64,000 nt of DNA from Pelagibacteraceae bacterium (GTDB lineage Bacteria; Pseudomonadota; Alphaproteobacteria; Pelagibacterales; Pelagibacteraceae). The stretch spans positions 124,001 through 188,000 of the forward strand of contig JAGYIF010000002.1 of NCBI GenBank assembly GCA_018402735.1, read 5' to 3'. The notes under the pieces are model-generated. The model was not told the origin of the DNA, did not search any database, and worked only from the letters and a program-made list of their open reading frames with translations. Numbering within the stretch: the stretch's first letter is position 1; each line of letters starts with the position of its first letter. Shown here one piece after another: positions 45,528-55,357 of the stretch. Both the position numbers and the translations under genes were made by a program.

Positions 45528-46787
45528 TTAACTTCGGTAATCTGCGTTAATAGAAACATACTCCTGGGTTAGATCGCAAGTATAAACTGTGAAACCATCT
45601 TTTCCTGAACCCATTTCAACATCAATTACTATATTATTACCAAGCATATATTCTTTAACTTCCGACTCTTTGTAATTTTTTGAAATTTCACCATCCTTAA
45701 AAATTAAATAACCGCCAATTTTTAGGGATATTTTATCTTTATTTATATACTCATTTGTTTTTCCAACAGCCATAATAATTCTGCCCCAATTAGGGTCCGC
45801 AGCAGCGATAGCTGTTTTAACTAATGGTGAATTTCCAATAGAAAATCCAATTGCTTTTGCCAAACTTTTGCTTTTACAATTTTTAATATTAACTGTAATA
45901 AATTTTTTAGCACCCTCTCCATCTATAGCAACTTGCTTTGCAAGATTAAGCATAACTTGTTCCAACTTTTTTTCAAAAACTTTTGCTTCTGCTGAATCTT
46001 TATCTGTAATCATTTTGTTTTTTGATTTATTAGTTGCAAATAATAAAACCATGTCATTGGTAGAAGTATCTCCGTCAACCGTGATAGCATTAAAAGTATT
46101 TTCTACCTTTTTTTTCAATAGATAATTAAGAACAGATGGAGCAATATTTGCATCCGTAAATATAAAGCCAAGCAGTGTCCCCATATTCGGGAATATCATT
46201 CCAGATCCCTTTGCTATTCCAGAAATGTTTACAGCTCTTCCCCCTATGGTAAAAGTTTCAAAGGCCATTTTTGCAATAGTGTCTGTTGTCATGATAGTAT
46301 GAGCCATAGCTACCCAGCTAAGTCTGCTTGGTTCTGCAGTGCTATCCAATAATTTATCTAAAGAATATTTTATTTTAATGGCGGGAAATTTTTCTCCGAT
46401 CACTCCTGTCGAAGCGAATAAAATATCTTTAGTGGAAATATTTTTATTTCTAGATATTAAATAAGCAATTTCATTCAAGCTATCAAAGCCTTGCTGTCCA
46501 TTGAGCGTGTTTGCATTTTTAGTATTAACAAACAGACCTTTAATTTTTTTTGATGTTATTTTTTTGTTCCAAGTTATGCAGTGAGATTTAGCTGCTGACT
46601 TGGTATATACTCCAGCAAAGGAAGCTCCGTCTTTAAAGTAAAAAAAACAAACGTCATTTCTTTTTTTTTTATAAAGATCAGCAGTTCCAAAAGCTAACTG
46701 TAAGCCTTCTATATTGGGTAGTTCTGGAAAATCCTTCACCCTATATTCTGATCTTTTGCCAAAAATTTGATTAAAACTTATTGTCAT
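45528..46787 (-). CDS. argJ: Glutamate N-acetyltransferase / amino-acid acetyltransferase
   Basis: 419 residues. ArgJ is made as one chain and cuts itself before a threonine; here the site is in KGSGMIFPNMGTLLGFIFTD, with Gly in place of the usual Ala before Thr. Other motifs are GVYTKSAAKSHCITWNKK, DILFASTGVIGEKFP and the ending VYTCDLTQEYVSINADYRS. It recycles acetyl groups in the ornithine-arginine pathway. Divergent from secA; the 83 bases between hold both promoters. Confidence 0.95.
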   Translation of the reverse strand: MTISFNQIFGKRSEYRVKDFPELPNIEGLQLAFGTADLYKKKRNDVCFFYFKDGASFAGVYTKSAAKSHCITWNKKITSKKIKGLFVNTKNANTLNGQQGFDSLNEIAYLISRNKNISTKDILFASTGVIGEKFPAIKIKYSLDKLLDSTAEPSRLSWVAMAHTIMTTDTIAKMAFETFTIGGRAVNISGIAKGSGMIFPNMGTLLGFIFTDANIAPSVLNYLLKKKVENTFNAITVDGDTSTNDMVLLFATNKSKNKMITDKDSAEAKVFEKKLEQVMLNLAKQVAIDGEGAKKFITVNIKNCKSKSLAKAIGFSIGNSPLVKTAIAAADPNWGRIIMAVGKTNEYINKDKISLKIGGYLIFKDGEISKNYKESEVKEYMLGNNIVIDVEMGSGKDGFTVYTCDLTQEYVSINADYRS

Positions 46788-46870
46788 AATTAATAATTTG
46801 ATAAAGAAGTGGTTTATAAGTTAGAAATGACAACTTTGCTATTAATAATTAAGATAACGCGCCAACATAA

Positions 46871-49474
46871 ATGCTTAAAAATTTAAATTTTTTAAAAAAA
46901 ATTTTTGGATCTACCAATCAGAGGAAGGTTAGCGCTTTACAACCTATTGTTGATCAGATCAATGCCTTGGAACATTCTTTGCTAAAGCTTTCTGACGGAG
47001 AATTAAAAAACAAAACGCTGGAATTTAAGCAACGACTTAAAAACAAAGAGACCATTGATCAAATTATGCCCGAAGCCTTTGCGGTAGTTCGGGAGGCAAG
47101 CAAAAGAGTCATTGGCCAAAGACATTTTGATGTTCAGTTAATGGGCGGACTTGTTTTACATCAGGGAAAAATTGCGGAGATGAAAACAGGAGAGGGCAAA
47201 ACGCTAGTTGCAACTCTGCCAGTTTATTTAAATAGCTTATTAGACAAAGGTGTTCATGTCGTAACCGTTAATGATTACCTAGCAAAAAGAGACTCGGAAT
47301 GGATGGGTAGAATATACAAATTTTTGGGTTTAAGTATTGGCTGTCTTACTAGTCAAACAAATGATGCAGACAGAAAAAGTATTTATAATTGCGATGTAGT
47401 GTACGGAACTAATAATGAATTTGCCTTTGATTATTTAAGAGACAATATGAAGCTTTCCATTGAAGAAATGGTACAAAGAGACTTCTATTATTGTATCGTA
47501 GATGAGGTCGATAGTATTTTAATTGATGAAGCAAGAACTCCATTGATTATTTCTGGTCCATCAGAAAATAACGCCACTGAATATTTTTTATGCAACAAAA
47601 TAGTTAGTGAATTAAATAAAGATAATTATCAAGTGGATGAGAAAGATCGTAATGTTAATTTAACAGACGCTGGAATAGATGCAGTGGAAACCAAACTTAC
47701 CCAACTTAAACTTTTGCAAGGATCAAATTTTTATGATCCTCAGAACCTCTCGCTAGTTCATCATATCAATCAATCGTTAAAGGCAAATCTTCTTTTTGTA
47801 AAAGATAAAGATTACATTGTAAGAGATAATCAAGTTCAAATTATAGACGAATTTACTGGAAGAGTTTTGGAGGGAAGAAGATATTCTGATGGATTGCATC
47901 AAGCTATAGAAGCCAAAGAAGGAGTGCCTATTCAAAGTGAAAATCAAACTTTTGCCTCTATTACCTACCAAAATTATTTTAGACTTTATAAAAAATTATC
48001 TGGCATGACAGGTACAGCTATGACGGAAGCAGAAGAGCTATTTGATATCTACAAATTAGATGTTGCTGAAATACCAACTAATGTTGAAATGAGGAGAAAA
48101 GATTTAAATGATCGTATTTACAGAACTGAAAATGAAAAACTAAAAGCAATTGTCCATGATATTAAAGAAGCGCATGCTAATAAGCAGCCTATTTTGGTCG
48201 GAACAACAAGTATAGAAAAGTCAGAAAAAATTTCGAATATTTTAAAAAAAGAAAAAATTACACATAGCGTATTGAACGCAAAACAACATGAAAAAGAAGC
48301 TGAAATTATTGCATTAGCAGGCCAGCCTGGTTCGGTAACTATTGCAACCAATATGGCGGGTCGAGGCACCGATATTCAACTCGGTGGTAATTTGGATGCT
48401 AGATTAAAAATAGCAACTAATGAGGATGCTGAAAAAGAGTTACACAAAAAAGATAAGGAACAAGTCATTACCAATGGTGGTTTATTTGTTATTGGAACTG
48501 AAAGACACGAAAGCAGAAGAATAGATAATCAATTACGAGGTAGATCTGGACGACAAGGAGATTCTGGAAAATCAATTTTTTACTTAAGTTTAGAAGATGA
48601 TCTTATGAGAATTTTTGGATCAGAAAAAATTGATTATATGTTGCAAAAACTTGGTTTTAAAGAAGGAGAATCTATTGACCATCCTTGGATCAACAAAGCT
48701 CTAGAAAAAGCGCAGCAAAAGGTTGAAACGAGAAACTTTGATATCAGAAAAACTCTTTTACAATTTGATGATGTAATGAATGACCAACGAAAAGTTATTT
48801 ATGAACAAAGATTACGTGTAATGAAGAGTGCGAATATCTATTCTGTCATTGATAGTATTTTCAAAGAAGTTCTAGATGAGATTTTGCTAGCAAGTAACAA
48901 CTTAAGTGAAAATACAGAAGACAGAAATAATTTTAAACTTAAAATCGAACGAATAACAGGAATGAAAATTTCAGATGATGAATTTAAAAATTTTCTAACT
49001 TACCCAAAAGAAAAAAAAATAGAAATTTTAGAAAAAAATTTTACAAATAAACGAAAATCAAGAATTGAAAAAATTTCCGATATTAACAACCAAGATGTAG
49101 AAAAAAAAATATTTTTGCAAAATCTGGATTTTGAATGGAGAAGTCATTTGCAGTATTTAGAGCAATTAAGACAGGTTATTGGCCTTAGAGGCTATGGTCA
49201 AAAGAACCCTCTGGATGAGTATAAAAGGGAGAGTTTTGAATTATTTCAAAATTTATTAAATAAGATAAAAGAAAATTTAATATTATTTTTATCTAATCTT
49301 GAAGTATCTTTAGAAACTCCTAATAACAAAACATCCAATCAAAAAAATAATTCTAGCACTGAAAAAGTGGAAGGTTGTTTGCTCACTCATAATACAAAAG
49401 AAAAAATATCACGAAACGAAAAGTGTCCCGCTACTGGCAAAAAATTTAAACAGTGTTGTGGTTCTTTAATATAG
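46871..49474 (+). CDS. secA: Protein translocase ATPase SecA
   Basis: 867 residues. Walker A is MKTGEGKTLVATLPVYLN, the DEAD-type box FYYCIVDEVDSILIDEARTP, motif VI GRSGRQGDSGKSIFYLS, and the preprotein cross-linking and scaffold regions follow in normal order. Drives export through SecYEG. The last 20 residues read RNEKCPATGKKFKQCCG, a zinc-ligand motif in which the usual 'PCxCGSG' is altered so that one Cys is missing. The 3' end overlaps the convergent accA by 9 bases. Confidence 0.97.
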   Translation: MLKNLNFLKKIFGSTNQRKVSALQPIVDQINALEHSLLKLSDGELKNKTLEFKQRLKNKETIDQIMPEAFAVVREASKRVIGQRHFDVQLMGGLVLHQGKIAEMKTGEGKTLVATLPVYLNSLLDKGVHVVTVNDYLAKRDSEWMGRIYKFLGLSIGCLTSQTNDADRKSIYNCDVVYGTNNEFAFDYLRDNMKLSIEEMVQRDFYYCIVDEVDSILIDEARTPLIISGPSENNATEYFLCNKIVSELNKDNYQVDEKDRNVNLTDAGIDAVETKLTQLKLLQGSNFYDPQNLSLVHHINQSLKANLLFVKDKDYIVRDNQVQIIDEFTGRVLEGRRYSDGLHQAIEAKEGVPIQSENQTFASITYQNYFRLYKKLSGMTGTAMTEAEELFDIYKLDVAEIPTNVEMRRKDLNDRIYRTENEKLKAIVHDIKEAHANKQPILVGTTSIEKSEKISNILKKEKITHSVLNAKQHEKEAEIIALAGQPGSVTIATNMAGRGTDIQLGGNLDARLKIATNEDAEKELHKKDKEQVITNGGLFVIGTERHESRRIDNQLRGRSGRQGDSGKSIFYLSLEDDLMRIFGSEKIDYMLQKLGFKEGESIDHPWINKALEKAQQKVETRNFDIRKTLLQFDDVMNDQRKVIYEQRLRVMKSANIYSVIDSIFKEVLDEILLASNNLSENTEDRNNFKLKIERITGMKISDDEFKNFLTYPKEKKIEILEKNFTNKRKSRIEKISDINNQDVEKKIFLQNLDFEWRSHLQYLEQLRQVIGLRGYGQKNPLDEYKRESFELFQNLLNKIKENLILFLSNLEVSLETPNNKTSNQKNNSSTEKVEGCLLTHNTKEKISRNEKCPATGKKFKQCCGSLI

Positions 49475-50545
49475 CAACCAAATAATTATTCCCAATACAA
49501 ACAATACTAAAGGAATAATAATCTTTTTGTTATTGAAAACATTTTGTTTAGAAAATTTAAATATATTTTCATTAAAGATATCAGTTTCTTCTGGAAGTTT
49601 TGATCCAATCGATAAAAACTTATTTTTTCTTTCTTCAATAATATCTGTGGAATCTTTGTTAGCAAAAGCTTCAAGATTTCTAACTAAGGCTTGCTTAACA
49701 AAACTAACTGCCTGTTCTGGATTGCGGTGCGCCCCACCCAAAGGTTCTTTTATAACTTCATCAATAATTTCATTTTTAAATAAACTTTGAGCAGTTATTT
49801 GCATGGACTCAGCGGCTTCTTTTGATTTTGATGCATCTTTCCACAAAATAGAGGCACATCCTTCTGGAGAGATCACAGAATAAATAGCATGCTCTAACAT
49901 TAAAACTTTATTTGAAGTTGCTAAAGCAATTGCTCCACCCGAACCACCCTCTCCTATTACTACAGATATGATTGGCTGAGATATGGACAGACAGCATTCT
50001 ATAGATTTTGCTATAGCTTCTGCCTGACCTCTTTCTTCAGCACCTTTTCCTGGGTAGGCACCTGGAGTATCAATAAAAGTGATGACGGGAATTTTAAATT
50101 TTTCTGCAAGCTTCATTAATCTAATGCATTTTCGGTATCCCTCCGGTCGCATCATACCAAAATTTCTTTTTAATCTGCTTTCAGTGTCGCTTCCCTTTTC
50201 CTGACCCAAAACCAAAACAGACTGATCATTTAATTTTGCAAATCCAGCGATAATTGCCTCATCTTCTCCGAACAATCTATCTCCGGAGATAGGCTGAAAA
50301 TTACTAAAAATATTTTTTATGTAGAATTCAGACCTCGGTCTATCGTTATGTCTTGCTACTTTAGTTTTTTGCCAACCATCTAAATTTAAATAAATTTCAT
50401 TTATTTTTTTATCGATTGCAAATTGTGTTTTTTGAATTTCATTACTGTTCAAGGATGACAGACCACTATTCTCAAAAGGATTTTTTAAACCTTCGATTTG
50501 AGCATCGAGTCCTTCTAATTCTTTTTCAAAATCTAAATATTGCAT
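49466..50545 (-). CDS. accA: Acetyl-CoA carboxylase carboxyltransferase subunit alpha with a C-terminal membrane helix
   Basis: 359 residues; usual AccA is about 317. The core is complete: LDFEKELEGLDAQIEGLKNP at the start, RDNDRPRSEFYIKN-like wording, GDRLFGEDEAIIAGFAKLND, IPVITFIDTPGAYPGKGAEE, and GEGGSGGAIALATSNKVLML. The last 26 residues add KKIIIPLVLFVLGIIIWLLY, a clear membrane span at the very end. This would tether the cytoplasmic carboxyltransferase to the membrane. The start is set by the family N-terminus MQYLDFEKELEGL. Confidence 0.95.
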   Translation of the reverse strand: MQYLDFEKELEGLDAQIEGLKNPFENSGLSSLNSNEIQKTQFAIDKKINEIYLNLDGWQKTKVARHNDRPRSEFYIKNIFSNFQPISGDRLFGEDEAIIAGFAKLNDQSVLVLGQEKGSDTESRLKRNFGMMRPEGYRKCIRLMKLAEKFKIPVITFIDTPGAYPGKGAEERGQAEAIAKSIECCLSISQPIISVVIGEGGSGGAIALATSNKVLMLEHAIYSVISPEGCASILWKDASKSKEAAESMQITAQSLFKNEIIDEVIKEPLGGAHRNPEQAVSFVKQALVRNLEAFANKDSTDIIEERKNKFLSIGSKLPEETDIFNENIFKFSKQNVFNNKKIIIPLVLFVLGIIIWLLY

Positions 50546-50708
50546 TTGTTTGATATAATTACATTCAATCTATGCTTTAAAATTATTATATATGCAGAAT
50601 CTTAAATAACAATTAATTTTATTTAAACGCAAAAAATATTGCTCAATTACATTAATTTTTAAATAAATTGACATTTAAATTTTTTAGTCCATTTTACCCG
50701 TTCTAAAA

Positions 50709-52868
50709 ATGAGCTCAAAAAGCATTAGCATACAAAAATCTAAAATTAACGAAGAGCTGTACAACTTCGTAAATAATGAAATCATTCCTGGTACTGGAAT
50801 AGAGGTAAATAATTTTTGGCAAGGGTTTATGGAAGCTGCTAATAAATTAGCTGATAAAAACAAATTACTATTAGAAAAAAGAGATGAAATTCAAAAAAAA
50901 ATAGATAATTGGCACACTAGCAATAAAGACAATTTTAACCTTGAGAACTATAAAAACTTTTTAAAGGAAATTAACTATATAGTTGAAGAACAAGAAGATT
51001 TTACAATAGAAACTGAAAACGTAGATCAAGAAATTTCAAATATTGCCGGGCCACAGCTCGTGGTTCCTGTAGACAATGCTAGGTATGCTCTCAATGCTGC
51101 AAATGCTAGATGGGGCAGTTTATATGATGCCTTTTATGGAACCGACGTTATTGAAGATGACAACGGTTGTGAAAAAGCCACTTCTTATAATCCGAAGAGG
51201 GGGGAGAAAGTAATAGAAAAAGGAAGGATGCTTTTAGATCAGGTTACTCCGCTAGAAAAGGGCAATTGGACTGAAGTATCTGGTTTTTCAATCGAAAAAG
51301 GGAATTTAACAATACACCTATTAGATAAATCCAAAACAACGTTACAAAATAAAGAAAAGTTTATTGGATACAAAGGAACAAAGGAAAAACCGACAATCAT
51401 TCTTTTAAAAAATAATTATTTACATATAGAACTTAATATTGATGCAAAGCATGTAATTGGAAAAGACGACAAAGCGAACATAAGCGACATTGTTATTGAA
51501 TCTGCAATTTCAACTATAATGGATTTAGAAGACTCGGTGGCTGCAGTTGATGCAGAGGATAAAATCAAGTGCTATAGAAATTGGCTTGGGATTATGAAAG
51601 GCACACTTCAAACTGAAATGGTTAAAAATGGAAAAAAATTTGTAAGAAAATTAAATAGCGACAGAGAATATTTAAATAACAAAGACCAAAAAATTAGCCT
51701 TCATGGAAGATCTCTAATTTTGGTTCGAAACGTTGGTCACTTAATGAAAAACCCTTCTATAACATTAGATAACGGTTCAGAAATTCCAGAGGGAATAATG
51801 GATGCATTCATCACTGTACTTTGCGCAATTCATGATTTTAAAAACAAGTTAAATTCACGAACAGGTTCGATTTATATTGTGAAGCCAAAAATGCATGGTC
51901 CTGAAGAAGTTGCTTTTGCTGATGAAATATTTTCAAACGTCGAAAAAGTTCTTAAATTAAAACCTAATACCATCAAAATAGGTATTATGGATGAAGAGAG
52001 AAGAACTACGGTAAATTTAAAAGAATGTATTAGACAAGCTAAAAAAAGAATAGCTTTTATTAATACTGGATTTCTAGACAGAACTGGCGATGAAATGCAC
52101 ACTTCATTTGAGGCTGGTCCTATGATTTTTAAAGGAGAGATGAAAAAATCTAGTTGGTTGCTTGCTTATGAAAACTGGAATGTAGACATAGGATTAAATT
52201 GTGGTTTTTCTGGTAAAGCACAAATTGGCAAAGGTATGTGGGCCATGCCAGATAAAATGAAAGATATGTTGGATCAAAAAGCAAGTCATCCCATAGCAGG
52301 TGCAAATTGTGCTTGGGTTCCATCTCCAACTGCAGCAACTTTACATGCAACGCACTATCATAAAATAAATGTATTTGAGAGACAGAAAGAATTGTTATCC
52401 AGAGATAAAGCTAATCTAAATGACATCTTAACTATTCCAGTAGCAGACAGGCCTAATTGGTCCAAAGAAGAAATAAATAAAGAAATTGAAAATAATGCCC
52501 AAGGTATTCTTGGCTATGTTGTGAGATGGATTGATCAAGGAGTAGGTTGTTCTAAAGTTCCAGATGTAAATAATATTGGACTGATGGAAGATAGAGCCAC
52601 TTTAAGAATATCATCCCAACACATTGCAAATTGGTTGCACCACGAAATTACAACAAAAGAAAAAGTTTTAGAAATAATGAAAAAAATGGCGAAAGTTGTT
52701 GATCAGCAGAACAGTTCAGACAAAAGTTATGTACCTATGTCAAAAGATTTTGAAAACTCAGTATCCTTTAAAGCAGCTTGCGAGTTAATATTTGAAGGAA
52801 AAAATCAACCTTCTGGTTACACGGAACCCATCTTACACCTTAGACGACTTGAAAAAAAATCAGCTTAG
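50709..52868 (+). CDS. glcB: Malate synthase G
   Basis: 719 residues, normal for isoform G. The catalytic region shows [20 protein letters not shown], the acetyl-CoA site [12 protein letters not shown], and [20 protein letters not shown]. Condenses glyoxylate and acetyl-CoA to malate. In cultured SAR11 the gene follows a glycine riboswitch; the 163 bases upstream here are AT-rich and show no such fold. Flanked by accA (divergent) and a helical envelope-type protein (convergent). Confidence 0.96.
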   Translation: MSSKSISIQKSKINEELYNFVNNEIIPGTGIEVNNFWQGFMEAANKLADKNKLLLEKRDEIQKKIDNWHTSNKDNFNLENYKNFLKEINYIVEEQEDFTIETENVDQEISNIAGPQLVVPVDNARYALNAANARWGSLYDAFYGTDVIEDDNGCEKATSYNPKRGEKVIEKGRMLLDQVTPLEKGNWTEVSGFSIEKGNLTIHLLDKSKTTLQNKEKFIGYKGTKEKPTIILLKNNYLHIELNIDAKHVIGKDDKANISDIVIESAISTIMDLEDSVAAVDAEDKIKCYRNWLGIMKGTLQTEMVKNGKKFVRKLNSDREYLNNKDQKISLHGRSLILVRNVGHLMKNPSITLDNGSEIPEGIMDAFITVLCAIHDFKNKLNSRTGSIYIVKPKMHGPEEVAFADEIFSNVEKVLKLKPNTIKIGIMDEERRTTVNLKECIRQAKKRIAFINTGFLDRTGDEMHTSFEAGPMIFKGEMKKSSWLLAYENWNVDIGLNCGFSGKAQIGKGMWAMPDKMKDMLDQKASHPIAGANCAWVPSPTAATLHATHYHKINVFERQKELLSRDKANLNDILTIPVADRPNWSKEEINKEIENNAQGILGYVVRWIDQGVGCSKVPDVNNIGLMEDRATLRISSQHIANWLHHEITTKEKVLEIMKKMAKVVDQQNSSDKSYVPMSKDFENSVSFKAACELIFEGKNQPSGYTEPILHLRRLEKKSA

Positions 52869-52871
52869 AAT

Positions 52872-54662
52872 TTAGCTAGCTATTAGTTCATATTTAATAA
52901 AATCTTGCTTGATCAATCCAAAACCCAATCGATCCAATATTTTAGTGATTACAAGAAAGTCTCTCGCATATTCTTTACTAGAATTAAGATTCTTAACTAA
53001 TTGCAAAACTTCAAGCGTTGCTTTGTTGTTTTCATTTTTTTCTAACATATTGTAAATTTTATTTGGAATATAAATCTCATCAGAATTTACAAATTTTCTC
53101 AAAGAACTTGGTAAATTAACTTTTTGTTGTGCCAACAAATTGATCATTGCTACATCTCTTTTTCTGACTTCGTATTTCTTATCATCAACTAAATCTGCAA
53201 AATTTTCTAAAGATTTTTTTGATTTTATTTCTGGTTTCTCTTCTGTTAATAAAAAAACTGCGTCCGATGTGTGTAAAAATTTATCATTCGTTTCAAGATC
53301 AGATCTCTTTTTTTTCAAACTTTCAAAATACTGAACCATTTGTTCCTGAACTTCTTTAGTTAAATATTTTTGATCGATGTCAGATATGAGCTGATAATAA
53401 ATTTTATTACCAAGGTTCAAAAATTTGCTTTTTTTGTAACTATTTAGCAAAGCCTCAATAAACAAGAATTTTTGCTGCTGATCTTTTGTTAATAAAATTG
53501 CCTGATACAATAAAGCCCTTCCTTTAACAGGATGGTATTTTGTATAAGTGTCGTTTGGATTAAGCAAATCCTCAATTCCAAAAATAATTTTTTTATAGAT
53601 CGCAAAAATATTTTCTGTTTTGAACAATTCAATGTTTGATCCCTGTTCTAAAAATTCAATTAATGCAAAATCTTCTTCTGTTACAAACTCTTTTTTACTA
53701 TCTTTATTCTCTAAAAGAATTTTTTCTACAAAGGGACTATTAAAAAAATATTTTGTTTTATTTAGGTCACCTTTGAAAACTGAAAAACTAGGATTAAACA
53801 TTGGATCTACTAAAGATGATAAATGTATATTTAATAGAGTATCTGTTTTGCTTTCTCCTTGTCTTGCTAGTAACATCCCTAGTAAAAAATTAACTTTTTG
53901 AATAAAGAAATCATCATTAAATCCATTTTCTCTAATTAATTCTAAATTTGCTAAAGCTTTTTTACTTTCTTTGGCTTGAACTAAGCAAAGGATTTTAAAT
54001 TTTTGTAATTCAAAATTTTTTATTTCTGCACCTAAATTTTGTGCATACTTACAAGCCTTGTCCATTTGATAATTTGAAAAATTATTATTAATTAAAAATC
54101 CCAACAACTGTTCATTATTCAGGAGTAGATTATTTTGATCAATTACAGAATCTATTAACTTTGTATCTTGGCTATACGCTAAAAAAAAACTTACAAAATT
54201 TAAGTATGCAATTCCCTTGTCTTCATGATTGGATAGATTAGTTTTGCTTAAAAAAACTCTAGCGATAAGCTGATTAACGGACTGTCTATTATCACCTTGA
54301 GCCATTGTTTGTCTAAAACTATCAAAAGTTTCTGGGGACATATTTTCCCAAAAAGTTAAAGGAATATTTGTGGCACTAGGATCATAAATACCAAAAATGG
54401 CCTGTCTGTTGCTCTGTTCTATTTCGGTTTGGCTTATGTTAGAAATTTCCAGTTCTGTCTTTGGTATTTGTAGAATGGTCGTGGGAGGTAGTTCTTCTTT
54501 GTTTTGTGTTTCTAAATTATTATTTGTTTCAACTTTTTTAATGCTCTTTGACTGTTCCCAAATATCCTTAGGTGTTTCTGAGAAGGAAATTTCTGCTAGT
54601 AGAAAGGTGCTTAATAAAACACCTTGTAATATTTTATTTGACGACTTCCAGAATTTTTTCAT
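52872..54662 (-). CDS. Large exported helical protein of unknown function
   Basis: 596 residues. A signal peptide (KILQGVLLSTFLLAEISFSE) is followed by a polar linker, then a long all-helical stretch (about residues 110-590) in which pairs of helices recur (LIARVFLSKTNLSNHEDKGI, ANLELIRENGFNDDFFIQKV, YHPVKGRALLYQAILLTKDQ), like TPR or solenoid repeats. No catalytic motif is seen. It might be an envelope scaffold. A 50-residue membrane protein gene overlaps its start. No family recognised with confidence. Confidence 0.6.
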   Translation of the reverse strand: MKKFWKSSNKILQGVLLSTFLLAEISFSETPKDIWEQSKSIKKVETNNNLETQNKEELPPTTILQIPKTELEISNISQTEIEQSNRQAIFGIYDPSATNIPLTFWENMSPETFDSFRQTMAQGDNRQSVNQLIARVFLSKTNLSNHEDKGIAYLNFVSFFLAYSQDTKLIDSVIDQNNLLLNNEQLLGFLINNNFSNYQMDKACKYAQNLGAEIKNFELQKFKILCLVQAKESKKALANLELIRENGFNDDFFIQKVNFLLGMLLARQGESKTDTLLNIHLSSLVDPMFNPSFSVFKGDLNKTKYFFNSPFVEKILLENKDSKKEFVTEEDFALIEFLEQGSNIELFKTENIFAIYKKIIFGIEDLLNPNDTYTKYHPVKGRALLYQAILLTKDQQQKFLFIEALLNSYKKSKFLNLGNKIYYQLISDIDQKYLTKEVQEQMVQYFESLKKKRSDLETNDKFLHTSDAVFLLTEEKPEIKSKKSLENFADLVDDKKYEVRKRDVAMINLLAQQKVNLPSSLRKFVNSDEIYIPNKIYNMLEKNENNKATLEVLQLVKNLNSSKEYARDFLVITKILDRLGFGLIKQDFIKYELIAS

Positions 54663-54786
54663 TGGGAAGTTTTATTTCAACTGGTTTTGATGCTGGCGCT
54701 ATATTTAAAGAATTAACTAAAATCATCACTCCTATTATGAGTGAAAAAATTAGAAGTATTGTCCAAATAGGTTTGTTTTTAAACAT
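54634..54786 (-). CDS. Small single-helix membrane protein overlapping the next gene
   Basis: 50 residues: MFKNKPIWTILLIFSLIIGV then MILVNSLNIAPASKPVEIKL and a short charged end. One membrane helix at residues about 8-26. The 3' end overlaps the start of the large exported protein gene by 29 bases in another frame, as often seen in this compact genome. It could be co-translated with it. Evidence is the hydrophobic profile, position and codon pattern only. Confidence 0.45.
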   Translation of the reverse strand: MFKNKPIWTILLIFSLIIGVMILVNSLNIAPASKPVEIKLPNEKILEVVK

Positions 54787-54853
54787 TATTGAAATTAGTA
54801 TATAAAAATTTAAGTCTAAAATATGTTAATAATTTATATAATATTAAAGATCA

Positions 54854-55357
54854 ATGAATAATACCCTTGTTTTAACTGGAATGATGGGATCAGGAAAAAC
54901 CTCTATAGGCAAAGAGCTTGCTCGTAATCTTGGAGTTAAATTTTTAGATATTGATGTCGAAATCGAAAAAAAGACAGACATGAAAATAAAGGATATTTTT
55001 AAAACAAAAGGTGAAAACTATTTTAGAAAAATTGAAGAAGAAGTTTGCACAAGTTTAATCGACGGTGAAAAAAAAGTAATTGCTTTAGGTGGTGGTGCTT
55101 TTTTAAATAACAAGATTAGACAAATTGTATCAAAAAAAGCCTTATCTATATGGATAGATATAAATGTCAAAACCTTGGTTAAAAGAATAAAACAATCGAG
55201 GAATATAAGGCCAATGTTAAATTATGAAAAATTAGAAGATTCTGTTAGAAACATTCTAAAAGAGCGTACATCTACCTACAAATTGGCAAACATAAGAATT
55301 GAAGCTACTAACATGACTAAAAAAAAAGTTGCTAATGAAATAGAAAAATATTTATGA
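54854..55357 (+). CDS. aroK: Shikimate kinase
   Basis: 167 residues. P-loop LTGMMGSGKTSIGKELARNL, DIDVEIEKKTDMKIKDIFK (shikimate-binding Asp), FRKIEEEVC and GGGAFLN, and the lid RNIRPML. Phosphorylates shikimate at the 3-hydroxyl. Its stop overlaps the aroB start by 4 bases (ATGA), the usual aroK-aroB pair of Proteobacteria. Head of a run of four same-strand genes with the CNNM protein. Confidence 0.95.
   Translation: MNNTLVLTGMMGSGKTSIGKELARNLGVKFLDIDVEIEKKTDMKIKDIFKTKGENYFRKIEEEVCTSLIDGEKKVIALGGGAFLNNKIRQIVSKKALSIWIDINVKTLVKRIKQSRNIRPMLNYEKLEDSVRNILKERTSTYKLANIRIEATNMTKKKVANEIEKYL

Noticed and set aside
46788-46870. Possible small RNA between argJ and secA
   Set aside because: Only 83 AT-rich bases without a stable fold; better explained as divergent promoters.
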